A stretch of DNA of 64,000 nucleotides. Source: Pseudosulfitobacter koreensis (lineage in GTDB: Bacteria > Pseudomonadota > Alphaproteobacteria > Rhodobacterales > Rhodobacteraceae). The position numbers and the translations under genes were made by a program. Position 1 is the first letter of the stretch. Every line of letters begins with the position of its first letter. Below, piece after piece: positions 52,192 through 60,703 of this stretch. The notes beneath the pieces are model-generated. The model made no database searches. It was not told the DNA's origin and saw only the letters and a list, made by a program, of their open reading frames with translations. The stretch is taken from contig NZ_JANKJG010000008.1 of NCBI RefSeq assembly GCF_024733015.1, positions 122,065 through 186,064 of the forward strand, read 5' to 3'.

Positions 52192-53728
52192 GGCTGGCGC
52201 ATTTCCGCTGTATCTGGGGGCCATGCTCGGCGCATTTGCGCCGGTCGGGCCCACATGGGCACAAGAGGCGCCCCTGTCGGTCATCGACTGGCTGGACAGC
52301 AACAGCCCGACGCCCGCAGCACAGCCGCGCCCGTTGACGGATGAGCCCGCAGTCTCGCCAAGCGGCAACGTGCCCGCGATTACCGTCTCTCCGCTGGACG
52401 GCCCTGCAGCGCGGCGCGTGGGCCTGGCACCCGCGTCGGTCACCGGCCTGCCCGACACATTGTGGAAAGGCTCGGACGGGACCGAACTGGCCGAAGCCAT
52501 CGACGCTGCGCGCGCGGTCCGCCTGCCGGCCACGCAATCGCTGTTCTATACGCTGCTGCTGGCCGAGGCCTTGCCGCCCGCTGTGCACGACGACGACTTT
52601 AACCTTGCGCGTGTCGATGCGCTTTTGGGGCTGGGCGCGCTCGATCCGGCCTTGGCGTTGATCGAACAGATCGGCCCCGAAACCTCGGCTGCGGTCTTTG
52701 CCCGCTATTTCGACGCAAGCCTGCTAGCCGGGACCGAAGACGCCGCCTGCGCGAGGATCATGACCAAACCGTCGCTTGCGCCCAGTTATGCGGCACGGGT
52801 GTTCTGCACCGCGCGGGCGGGCGATTGGGACACGGCCGTTCTGCTGCTGGGCACCGCGCGTGCGCTGGGGTCGATGACGGACGCCGAGGCCGGGATGCTC
52901 GAGCGGTTCCTCGATCCCGACCTCTTCGAGGGTGAACCGGCCCTGCCCACGCCAGCCAAGACCGATCCGCTGGCGTTTCGCATTCACGAAGCCATCGGCA
53001 CGCCGATTTCCACATCGCTTTTGCCGCGCATCTACGCCAACGCCGACCTGCGCGAAATCGCGGGCTGGCGGTCGCAACTGATGGCGGTCGAGAGGCTGGC
53101 GCAAACCGGTGCGGTTGCCGACAATCGCCTGCTGGGCGTCTACACCGACCGGCAGCCCGCCGCGTCGGGGGGCCTGTGGGACCGCGTTCAGGCCGTGCAG
53201 CGGTTTGAGACCGCGCTGAACAGCGACAGCACCGAGGCCGTGGCCAAGACCCTGCCCGCCGCCTGGGCAGAAATGCAGTCCGCGGGGCTTGCTGTGCATT
53301 TTGCCAATCTCTTCGGTGACCGCCTGCCCAGCTTGGAAGACCGCGCCGCAAGTTCCGCCGCCTTCGAGGCGACGTTGCTGTCGCCCGCCTATGAACAAGC
53401 TGCCACGAAATATCCGCAGGCCGCCGCGCGCGCGCCACTGCTGGTGGCTATTGCCAAGGGCGACACAAGCGATGCCCAAGCCAACGGGCCCATGGAAAAG
53501 GCGCTGACCGATGCGTTTTCCGACGCCGCACCAGATGCCACGCTGGTCGGTCTGGCGCGCACCGGCAAGCTGGGCCGTGCGATGCTGGGCGCGCTTGAGC
53601 TGGTCAACGACGGCAGCCGGGGCGATCCCGGTGCGCTGCGTCAGGGGCTGGCCACGCTGCGTGCGCTCGGGCTTGAGGACAACTCGCGCCGCACCGCCCT
53701 GCAGATCATGCTGAGGCCTGCGTTATGA
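52181..53728 (+). CDS. Predicted periplasmic helical-repeat protein, function unknown
   Basis: A 515-residue protein with a signal peptide of about 28 residues ending GPTWAQ. A Pro-rich segment (about 30-70) leads into a long Ala/Leu-rich helical region resembling TPR/HEAT-like repeats. There are few charged pockets and no catalytic motif that I recognise. The start at ATG 52181 overlaps the 49-residue gene by 11 bases, and its stop overlaps xerD as ATGA. The tight coupling suggests a functional or at least expression link with both. Confidence 0.8.
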   Translation: MSIKAGAFPLYLGAMLGAFAPVGPTWAQEAPLSVIDWLDSNSPTPAAQPRPLTDEPAVSPSGNVPAITVSPLDGPAARRVGLAPASVTGLPDTLWKGSDGTELAEAIDAARAVRLPATQSLFYTLLLAEALPPAVHDDDFNLARVDALLGLGALDPALALIEQIGPETSAAVFARYFDASLLAGTEDAACARIMTKPSLAPSYAARVFCTARAGDWDTAVLLLGTARALGSMTDAEAGMLERFLDPDLFEGEPALPTPAKTDPLAFRIHEAIGTPISTSLLPRIYANADLREIAGWRSQLMAVERLAQTGAVADNRLLGVYTDRQPAASGGLWDRVQAVQRFETALNSDSTEAVAKTLPAAWAEMQSAGLAVHFANLFGDRLPSLEDRAASSAAFEATLLSPAYEQAATKYPQAAARAPLLVAIAKGDTSDAQANGPMEKALTDAFSDAAPDATLVGLARTGKLGRAMLGALELVNDGSRGDPGALRQGLATLRALGLEDNSRRTALQIMLRPAL

Positions 53729-54699
53729 GCGCCGATACCGACCGCTGGATTTCCACCTTCATCGAGGCGCAGGCGGCCGAGTTGGGGGCCGCGCAGAACA
53801 CGCTGCTGGCCTATGGGCGCGATCTGAAGGATTTCGCGGCATGGATCACCGGACGCGGGCGCAGCTTTGACAGGGTGAAACAGGACGACATCGAGGCCTA
53901 TCTGGTGTTCTGCGATGAACAGGGCCTCGCCAAATCCACCCGCGCGCGGCGGCTGTCGTCGATCAAGCAGATGTACCGCTTCGCGTTCGAGGAAGGCTGG
54001 CGCGCGGAAAACCCCGCGATCCAGATTTCGGGACCTGGTCAGGACAAGCGTCTGCCCAAGACGCTGGACATCGCCGAAGTTGACCGCCTGCTGGAGGCCG
54101 CCCGCGCGTCTGGCCGCAACGAAGCCGACGCCAAGCGCAACACCTGCCTGATGGAACTGCTTTATGCCACGGGCATGCGGGTGACGGAACTGGTGGGCCT
54201 GCCGGTCAGTGCCGCGCGCGGCGATCCGCGCATGTTGCTGATTCTGGGCAAGGGCGGCAAGGAACGCATCGTCCCGCTGTCACCCCCTGCCCGCTCGGCG
54301 CTGACCGACTGGCTGAAGCTGCGCGACGCGCAGGAGGCCGCAGCCAGAGCCAAGGGCAAGCCCGTCTCGCGCTTCCTGTTTCCGTCGCGCGGGGCTGCAG
54401 GGCACCTGACGCGCCACCGTTTCTACCTGATGATCAAGGAATTTGCCGTCGCGGGCGGTGTGTCGCCGGACAAGGTCACGCCGCACACGCTGCGCCACGC
54501 TTTTGCCACGCATCTGCTGGCGGGAGGTGCCGATCTGAGGTCGATCCAGGCGCTGCTGGGCCATGCGGACGTCGCCACCACCGAAATCTATACGCATGTG
54601 CTGGATGCGCGCCTGACCGAACTGGTGCTGGACCATCACCCGCTGGCCAATGACGGCACGCGCAAGGTTTCGGGCAAGACGTCCTCGGACGGCCAATAG
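53725..54699 (+). CDS. xerD: Tyrosine recombinase XerD
   Basis: Resolves chromosome dimers at dif with XerC and FtsK. The 324-residue protein has an N-terminal SAM-like core-binding domain and the catalytic domain with R152, H254, R257, H280 and Y289 all present. The C-terminal tail after the Tyr is longer than usual and overlaps the next gene on the other strand by 64 bases. It is the last gene of the coupled trio. Confidence 0.93.
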   Translation: MSADTDRWISTFIEAQAAELGAAQNTLLAYGRDLKDFAAWITGRGRSFDRVKQDDIEAYLVFCDEQGLAKSTRARRLSSIKQMYRFAFEEGWRAENPAIQISGPGQDKRLPKTLDIAEVDRLLEAARASGRNEADAKRNTCLMELLYATGMRVTELVGLPVSAARGDPRMLLILGKGGKERIVPLSPPARSALTDWLKLRDAQEAAARAKGKPVSRFLFPSRGAAGHLTRHRFYLMIKEFAVAGGVSPDKVTPHTLRHAFATHLLAGGADLRSIQALLGHADVATTEIYTHVLDARLTELVLDHHPLANDGTRKVSGKTSSDGQ

Positions 54700-55454
54700 C
54701 CGCGCCGCAGCGCACTGTCGTAGCCTTGGGTCAGACCCGCGCTGCACATGTCGTATATGGCCCCCGCCACATCGTAATCCAGCCGCATGATCTGCACGTC
54801 GCCGCCGTCCAGCACGGCAAAGCGCGTCTGTTGCCGCCCGTCGTGAGGCGGCATCCCGATCACCCCGGCGTTGATCCAACGCCCCTGCGGCAGCGTTCGG
54901 ATGAAGGGAATACCGCAATGGCCCGCAATGATGTGATCGACCGGACCGCAGGCCGCCTCGACCGCCACCCATTCTTGGGCGAACACCGCATCATCGCTGT
55001 CGGGCCAGATGAACCGCGCGATGTCCGTCGCACCGCCGTGGACCGCCGCATAACGCGCGCCCTGGTGGCGGAACGTGACGATGTCGGGCAACTGGCCCAT
55101 CCACGCCGCATCCTGTGCCGAAACGCGGGCGCGGGCAAAGCCGTACCAGCCCGCAGACAAAAGATCGCAGGCCGATCCGTCCGCAAACCCGCAGCCACAG
55201 TCAGGTGCTCCTGCAGCCAACTGCCGCTCGCAATTGCCCGCCACGACGGCACAGCCTGCGGCGCGTATGGCGGCCACGGTCGCCGCCGGGGCACCGCAAT
55301 AGGCGACGATATCACCGGTGCACAGCATATGATCGCCACCAATCCCGCGCGCCGCTGCAACTGCCAAAAGCGCCCGAGTGGCCTGCACATTCGAGTAGGG
55401 ACCGCCGAAAATCAGCAGCGGACCGTCTCTTTGTCCCATATCCGATACAATCAT
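54636..55454 (-). CDS. Calcineurin-like metallophosphoesterase, variant metal site
   Basis: A 272-residue protein of the YfcE/DR1281-like phosphoesterase fold. Later motifs are clear: GDIVAY, AGNCERQ (in place of GNHD/E), VHGG and AGHCGIPF. The first motif, normally D-x-H, reads FGGPYSN, so one metal ligand set is missing, and a Cys-rich CGCGF follows. The whole pattern recurs, as far as I recall, in other Roseobacter proteins, so it is a defined variant. Its substrate, and whether it is active, are unknown. Confidence 0.82.
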   Translation of the reverse strand: MIVSDMGQRDGPLLIFGGPYSNVQATRALLAVAAARGIGGDHMLCTGDIVAYCGAPAATVAAIRAAGCAVVAGNCERQLAAGAPDCGCGFADGSACDLLSAGWYGFARARVSAQDAAWMGQLPDIVTFRHQGARYAAVHGGATDIARFIWPDSDDAVFAQEWVAVEAACGPVDHIIAGHCGIPFIRTLPQGRWINAGVIGMPPHDGRQQTRFAVLDGGDVQIMRLDYDVAGAIYDMCSAGLTQGYDSALRRGYWPSEDVLPETLRVPSLASG

Positions 55455-55528
55455 CTGCCTGCCCTCCCTTGAATGCGCGGGCCATCGGCCCCATAACCCT
55501 ATGAACCCTCAAGGATCACACTCTACCA

Positions 55529-56845
55529 ATGGACCCATCTTCTGCAACGCTGGACAGCGCTTTCTGGATCACCTGCGGGATCATCCTGTTTCTTCTCGTC
55601 CTCTCAGGTTTCTTTTCGGGCTCGGAAACGGCCCTGACCGCCGCATCGCGCGGGAAATTGCGCAGTCAGGCCGACAAGGGCTCGCGCGGGGCGCAACGAG
55701 CGCTGAAAATCACCGAAGACAATGAACGGCTGATCGGCTCGGTGCTGCTGGGCAACAACCTGGTCAACATCCTGGCCGCGTCGATGGCCACGGCCCTGTT
55801 CACCCGCGTCTTTGGCGAAAGCGGCGTGGCCTTGGCGACGCTGGTGATGACGCTGCTGGTGCTGATCTTCGCCGAGGTGCTGCCCAAGACCTATGCGATC
55901 ACCAACGCCGAAACTGCCGCTGCGGCCGTATCGCGGCCCATCACGCTGATTGTTCTGGTGTTTTCGCCGATCGTGGCCGCCGTGCGGTTTTTCGTGCGCG
56001 GCGTGCTGTTCGTGTTCGGCGTGCGCATTGACCCCAACAGCAACGTGCTGGCCGTGCGCGAGGAAATCGCGGGCGCGCTGCATCTGGGCCACTCCGAAGG
56101 TGTCGTCGAAAAGGAAGACCGCGACCGTATTCTGGGTGCGCTTGATCTGGGCGACCGCACCGTCGAAGAGATCATGTTGCACCGCTCTGGCATCGAGATG
56201 ATCAATGCGCAGGACGACCCCGAGACCATCTTCGAGCAGTGTCTGAAATCCAGCCACACCCGTCTGCCGCTGTTTCGCGACGACGTGGAAAACATCATCG
56301 GCGTGGTCCACGCCAAGGATCTGCTGCGCGCCATGTACAAGATCGTCGGCGGCCCCGATGGTGACGCCAAGGCGCTGAAGTCGTTTAATATCCTGGACGT
56401 GGCAACGGACCCTTACTTCGTGCCCGAAACCACCACGCTGGACGACCAGATGCGCCAGTTCCTGCGTCTGAACACCCACTTTGCGCTGGTTGTGGATGAG
56501 TACGGCAGCCTGCAGGGTCTGATCACGCTGGAGGATATCCTGGAGGAAATCGTCGGCGAGATCACCGACGAATTCGACCCCGACGCCGATCAGCCGCTGA
56601 TGCACGGCGAAGACGGGCAATTCATCGTCGATGGCTCGATGACGATCCGCGACCTGAACCGCGCGACTGAATGGAACCTGCCCGACGACGAGGCGAACAC
56701 CGTCGCAGGTCTGGTGATCCACGAGGCACAGATGATCCCCGAAGTGGGTCAGGTGTTTTCGTTCCACGGCTTCCGCTTCGAGGTCACCTCGCGCGATGGG
56801 AACCGTATTGCGGCGCTGGCTATTCGGCCGCTACTTCGGCGTTAA
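55529..56845 (+). CDS. HlyC/CorC family membrane protein (CNNM/DUF21 with CBS pair)
   Basis: A 438-residue inner-membrane protein. The N-terminal DUF21 domain has three to four helices and SGFFSGSETALTAASR. It is followed by two CBS domains (about residues 205-330, with TRLPLFRDDVENIIGVVHAKDLL) and the CorC_HlyC domain. Such proteins export or sense Mg2+/Co2+. The final 26 bases overlap the histidine kinase on the other strand. Confidence 0.92.
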   Translation: MDPSSATLDSAFWITCGIILFLLVLSGFFSGSETALTAASRGKLRSQADKGSRGAQRALKITEDNERLIGSVLLGNNLVNILAASMATALFTRVFGESGVALATLVMTLLVLIFAEVLPKTYAITNAETAAAAVSRPITLIVLVFSPIVAAVRFFVRGVLFVFGVRIDPNSNVLAVREEIAGALHLGHSEGVVEKEDRDRILGALDLGDRTVEEIMLHRSGIEMINAQDDPETIFEQCLKSSHTRLPLFRDDVENIIGVVHAKDLLRAMYKIVGGPDGDAKALKSFNILDVATDPYFVPETTTLDDQMRQFLRLNTHFALVVDEYGSLQGLITLEDILEEIVGEITDEFDPDADQPLMHGEDGQFIVDGSMTIRDLNRATEWNLPDDEANTVAGLVIHEAQMIPEVGQVFSFHGFRFEVTSRDGNRIAALAIRPLLRR

Positions 56846-57944
56846 AGTCATTGGTCAGCGCCACCAGCATGGTCAGGTGATAACCGTCAGCGCGTGCCTC
56901 GAGCGCAAAGTCGGCACCGATCTGCAATGCCGCCGCCTGCATCAGACGCTGTCCCAGACGGGTCACTTCGTTCTCTTCGGCGGGGTTGGCATTGCCGATG
57001 CCGTCATCGCGGCAGTGCACCCGGAGCGCGCCCTGATCGTCGGTCTGTTCCACCGAAATGGCCACCGTGCCGCGCCGCCCGTCGGGAAAGGCGTGTTTGA
57101 TCGCATTGGCGGTGAATTCGCTGATGATCATGCCGATGTTGGCCGCCATCGACGAGGGCACCTGCACCTGCGAGACATTCATGTCCAGCCGCACATGCGA
57201 GGGTGCCGACGCCTCAAGCAGCGAGGCCACGCGCACCATGTAGGGTGCTAGCGCCACAAGGTTCGACTGGCTGGTCTGGTAAAGCTCCTGATGCAGCATC
57301 GCCACCGCATCAATCCGTCGCTCGACGGCTGCCAGCGCTTCGATGGCGACGTCATTGTGCACGCGTGATTTGTACATGCGGACCACCGACAGCACCGTCT
57401 GCAGCGAATTCTTGACCCGGTGGTCAATCTCGCCCCGCAGCACTTCGGCCTGGTGCAGGGCCAGCCCCAATTCGACCTGACGCATCAACTGCCCCGCCAG
57501 AACCCGCAGGGTCGTCCGCTGCAGATCGGTCAACACGCGCGGCGTCCGGTCCAGCACGCACAGCGTGCCGATCGGCAGTCCGTCGTCTGAAATCAGCGGC
57601 ATCCCGGCGTAAAAGCGGATATGATCTTCGCCCACCACCAGCGGATTGTCGGCGGTGCGCACATCCAGCGTGGTGTCAGGAATTTCGACCAGATCGCCCT
57701 GCAGGATCACGTGGCTGCAGATGGATCGGTCCAGATCGGTCTGCGGGTCATCGGTGCCCACGCGCGCCTTGAACCACTGGCGGTCTTCGTCCACCAGCGA
57801 AATCAGGGCCACCGGCACCTCGCAGATCCGAGACGCCAGATCGACGATCTCGTCAAACTGCGTCTCTGCGGCAGTGTCCAGAATGCCCAGCTTGCGCAGA
57901 TGCGCCAGCCGCTCGGTCTGTCTGGGGTGGAGCTTGGCGCGCAT
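56820..57944 (-). CDS. GAF-domain sensor histidine kinase (HisKA_2 type)
   Basis: A 374-residue cytoplasmic kinase with no membrane segment. A GAF domain (about residues 25-165) leads to a HisKA_2 dimerisation motif with the phospho-acceptor His in GEIDHRVKNSLQTVLSVV. A HATPase domain follows with EFTANAIKHAF and DDGIGN. No response regulator or sigma regulator is beside it. Kinases of this type in alphaproteobacteria often act in light, redox or general stress responses. ATG at 57944 is chosen for AGAGGGG upstream. Confidence 0.88.
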   Translation of the reverse strand: MRAKLHPRQTERLAHLRKLGILDTAAETQFDEIVDLASRICEVPVALISLVDEDRQWFKARVGTDDPQTDLDRSICSHVILQGDLVEIPDTTLDVRTADNPLVVGEDHIRFYAGMPLISDDGLPIGTLCVLDRTPRVLTDLQRTTLRVLAGQLMRQVELGLALHQAEVLRGEIDHRVKNSLQTVLSVVRMYKSRVHNDVAIEALAAVERRIDAVAMLHQELYQTSQSNLVALAPYMVRVASLLEASAPSHVRLDMNVSQVQVPSSMAANIGMIISEFTANAIKHAFPDGRRGTVAISVEQTDDQGALRVHCRDDGIGNANPAEENEVTRLGQRLMQAAALQIGADFALEARADGYHLTMLVALTNDFNAEVAAE

Positions 57945-58016
57945 TCGGGCCCCTCTCAACGATTGAAGATCTATTCCTATACAACCATGTCGGTCATTCA
58001 AGATGTTAGCGCAAGC

Positions 58017-60437
58017 CTAAGCGCGCAACCGCTCACCTTCGGGATCGAACGGCGGCGCCGCCAGTATCGTCGCGCGGTGCGGCTGCCCCAGAACCATCAC
58101 ATCGACCACGTCACCGGCGACCCCGTCATTGATATATCCCAGCGCAAGCGACATCCCCACCGTGTAGCCATAGGCGCCCGAGGTGACCCGCCCGATCCCT
58201 TGTCCATCACGAAAGATCGGCTCGCCGCCCGTGGCATCTGCGTTCGAGCCTTCGGTGTCGTCCGCGTCCAGCGCCAGCATCACCAGCCTTTCGCGGGCAG
58301 GCTGCGCCATCGTCCCGGCCACCGCATCGCTGTTCAGAAATGGCTTGTCCATCTTGCAAAGCCGGTCCAGCGCCACCTCCTGCGGCCAGTACTCTGGGCT
58401 GTATTCGCGCCCCCACGAGCCATAGCCCTTTTCGATCCGCAGGCTCATCAACGCGCGGCTGCCTACGGGACCTGCTCCAAAGCCTTTGCCTCTCTCGATC
58501 AGCGCCGCATAAAGCTGAGCCTGATCGCCCGCATCGCAATGAAGTTCCCATCCCAAATCACCGGTGAACGACACCCGCAAAGCCAGCACATCGACACCCG
58601 CCAACGTAATCCGTTTCGAGCGCATGAAAGGAAAATCCGCCGTATCAAGCGAGGTATCGGTCAGCCCCTGCAACAGCGCGCGGCTGTCTGGCCCCGCCAC
58701 GTTGAACCCGCACATCGCGTCGGTGCGGCTTTCAAATGTGGTGCCCTGAGGCAGCGGCACGGCGCGGAAAAACCGCTGGTGATAGCGTTCCGCCATGCCC
58801 GAGCCGATGATCCAGAACTCATCCGCGCCCACCCGCGTCACGGTGAAATCCCCCGCGATCCCGCCCCGTTTGCCAATCATCGGCGTCAGGCACGAGTGCC
58901 CCACGACCTGCGGCATCCGGTTGGCAAAGACTGCGTTCAGCCAGTCCTCGGCCCCCTGCCCCGTGCAGCGGTATTTGGCAAAATTCGAGATGTCGATGAT
59001 GCCTGCACGGTTGCGCAGCATCCGGCATTCATCGCCCACGGGCCCCCACCAGTTCTGCCGGATAAAGCCGTCGGTGTCCTGCATGCCGGGTGTATCCGCA
59101 AACCACAGCGGATGCTCCCACCCCGCGTTCAACCCGAATACCGCGCCCATCTTCCCCTGCATGCTGTAGACGGGCCGCGTGCGTGCGGGTCGCCCCGCGC
59201 TGCGTTCCTCGTTGGGAAAGTGTATCTTGAACCGGTTGGCATATTGGTCGCGCACCCGCGCCTTGGTAAAGGCCTTGTCCGCCCAGTCGCCGAACCGCGC
59301 CATGTCCCAGGCGAACATGTCGTATTGCGTCTCGCCCTCGATGATCCACTGCGCCGCCAGCAGCCCCATGCCGCCCGATTGCGAAAAGCCCGGAATGATC
59401 CCGTTGCAGCAGAAATAGCCGCGCAGTTCCGGCACCGGCCCGAACAGCACATTGGCGTCGGGCGACCAGATCATCGGGCCGTTGATCACCCGCTTGATCC
59501 CGGCTGTGCCCACCACGGGCACCCGCGCGATGGCGCGCATCATGTTGTCCTCGATCCGCTCCAGGTCGTCGGCAAACAGCTCGTGGCCAAAGCCCTGCGG
59601 CGTGCCCTCTTCGGCCCAGAAGCGCACGTCCTTCTCATAGGCGCCAACCAGCAGCCCCTTGCCCTCTTGGCGCAGGTAGTATTCGCCGTCACGGTCCGCC
59701 ACCGAAGGCAGGCGGCGATCCAACGCGGCGATCTCGGCAATCGTCTCGGTCACAAAATACTGGTGCTCGGTCGGTTGCAGCGGCAGGCTCAGCCCTGCCA
59801 TCGCCGCTACCTCGCGCCCCCAAAGCCCGGCGGCATTCACCACCCAAGGCGTCGCGATATCGCCCTTTTCGGTGCGCACGATCCACGTGCCATCCGCCAG
59901 CTGCTCCGTCCCGGTCACCGGGCAGAACCGCACGATCTCGGCCCCCATCGCCCGCGCGCCTGCGGCATAGGCATTGGTCACCCCGGATGGGTCCACATTG
60001 CCGCCTTCGGGCTCCCACATGATGCAGCGGATGCCGTCGAAATCCACCAGCGGATGCAGCGCTTCGGCCTCGGCCCGGTCGACCTTGTGAAAGTTCATCC
60101 CGTAAAGCTTCGCCTTCGCCGCTTGCAACCGCAACTGGTGTTCCCGGTCCTGCGTCTGCGCCAGATACAGCGATCCGGGCTGGAACACGCCGCAGCCCTG
60201 CCCGGTCTCCTGCTCCAGTTCCTTGTACAATCCCATCGTGTAATGCTGGATGCGGCTGATGTTGGTGCTGTCATGCAACCCGTGAATATTGGCCGCCGCG
60301 TGCCATGTACTGCCCGAGGTCAGCTCGTCGCGCTCCAAAAGAACCACATCGTGCCAGCCCAGCTTGGCCAGATGATAGAGGATCGAACATCCGATAACGC
60401 CGCCGCCGATGACGACAGCTTGGGCATGGGTGCGCAT
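58017..60437 (-). CDS. FAD-dependent oxidoreductase fused to GcvT (DMGDH/SarDH-like)
   Basis: An 806-residue protein like dimethylglycine and sarcosine dehydrogenases. An N-terminal DAO FAD domain (GGGVIGCSILYHL) leads to the covalent-FAD His motif TSGSTWHAA, a FAO_M linker, then C-terminal GcvT folate-binding domains (from about residue 430). It demethylates an N-methyl amine and passes the methyl to tetrahydrofolate. Near the flavin it reads ANIHGLHDSTN, unlike its neighbour. It is divergent from a paralogue at 60704. The substrate is likely an N-methylated glycine or similar amine. Confidence 0.9.
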   Translation of the reverse strand: MRTHAQAVVIGGGVIGCSILYHLAKLGWHDVVLLERDELTSGSTWHAAANIHGLHDSTNISRIQHYTMGLYKELEQETGQGCGVFQPGSLYLAQTQDREHQLRLQAAKAKLYGMNFHKVDRAEAEALHPLVDFDGIRCIMWEPEGGNVDPSGVTNAYAAGARAMGAEIVRFCPVTGTEQLADGTWIVRTEKGDIATPWVVNAAGLWGREVAAMAGLSLPLQPTEHQYFVTETIAEIAALDRRLPSVADRDGEYYLRQEGKGLLVGAYEKDVRFWAEEGTPQGFGHELFADDLERIEDNMMRAIARVPVVGTAGIKRVINGPMIWSPDANVLFGPVPELRGYFCCNGIIPGFSQSGGMGLLAAQWIIEGETQYDMFAWDMARFGDWADKAFTKARVRDQYANRFKIHFPNEERSAGRPARTRPVYSMQGKMGAVFGLNAGWEHPLWFADTPGMQDTDGFIRQNWWGPVGDECRMLRNRAGIIDISNFAKYRCTGQGAEDWLNAVFANRMPQVVGHSCLTPMIGKRGGIAGDFTVTRVGADEFWIIGSGMAERYHQRFFRAVPLPQGTTFESRTDAMCGFNVAGPDSRALLQGLTDTSLDTADFPFMRSKRITLAGVDVLALRVSFTGDLGWELHCDAGDQAQLYAALIERGKGFGAGPVGSRALMSLRIEKGYGSWGREYSPEYWPQEVALDRLCKMDKPFLNSDAVAGTMAQPARERLVMLALDADDTEGSNADATGGEPIFRDGQGIGRVTSGAYGYTVGMSLALGYINDGVAGDVVDVMVLGQPHRATILAAPPFDPEGERLRA

Positions 60438-60550
60438 GGGATCAGCCTTTGGTTTCGCTCTCCCCACCAACCTGCCGCCCTGGTCCTCACATGATTGATC
60501 GTTTCCGACGCCTTATGTCGGCGACGGACCCCGCGTGGAAATAAACCGCC

Positions 60551-60595
60551 CTTCATCTTGCCGGATAAACTCCGGGGTCCGGGGCAGCGCCCCGG
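60551..60595. repeat. Dispersed GC-rich palindromic repeat, copy 3
   Basis: CTTCATCTTG, then CCGGATAAACTCCGGGGTCC, GGGGCAGCGC and CCCGG. It matches copy 1 (2321-2364) at almost every base. It lies in the 266-base spacer between the divergent FAD-GcvT genes, in which I see no gene. Confidence 0.6.
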
Positions 60596-60703
60596 CCTGC
60601 CCGCCCGTCACACCGATACGACGCATCCTGTCGCAAACGGACCAGCCCGCCCCTGCTTGCCCCCTAGACTTGGCCAAAATCCAGTCCGACCGGAGGCCAT
60701 TTC

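Noticed and set aside
57621..60494. Plus-strand open frame of over 950 codons opposite the first FAD-GcvT gene
   Set aside because: His/Arg/Pro-rich antisense artefact. The minus strand carries a complete recognisable two-domain enzyme.
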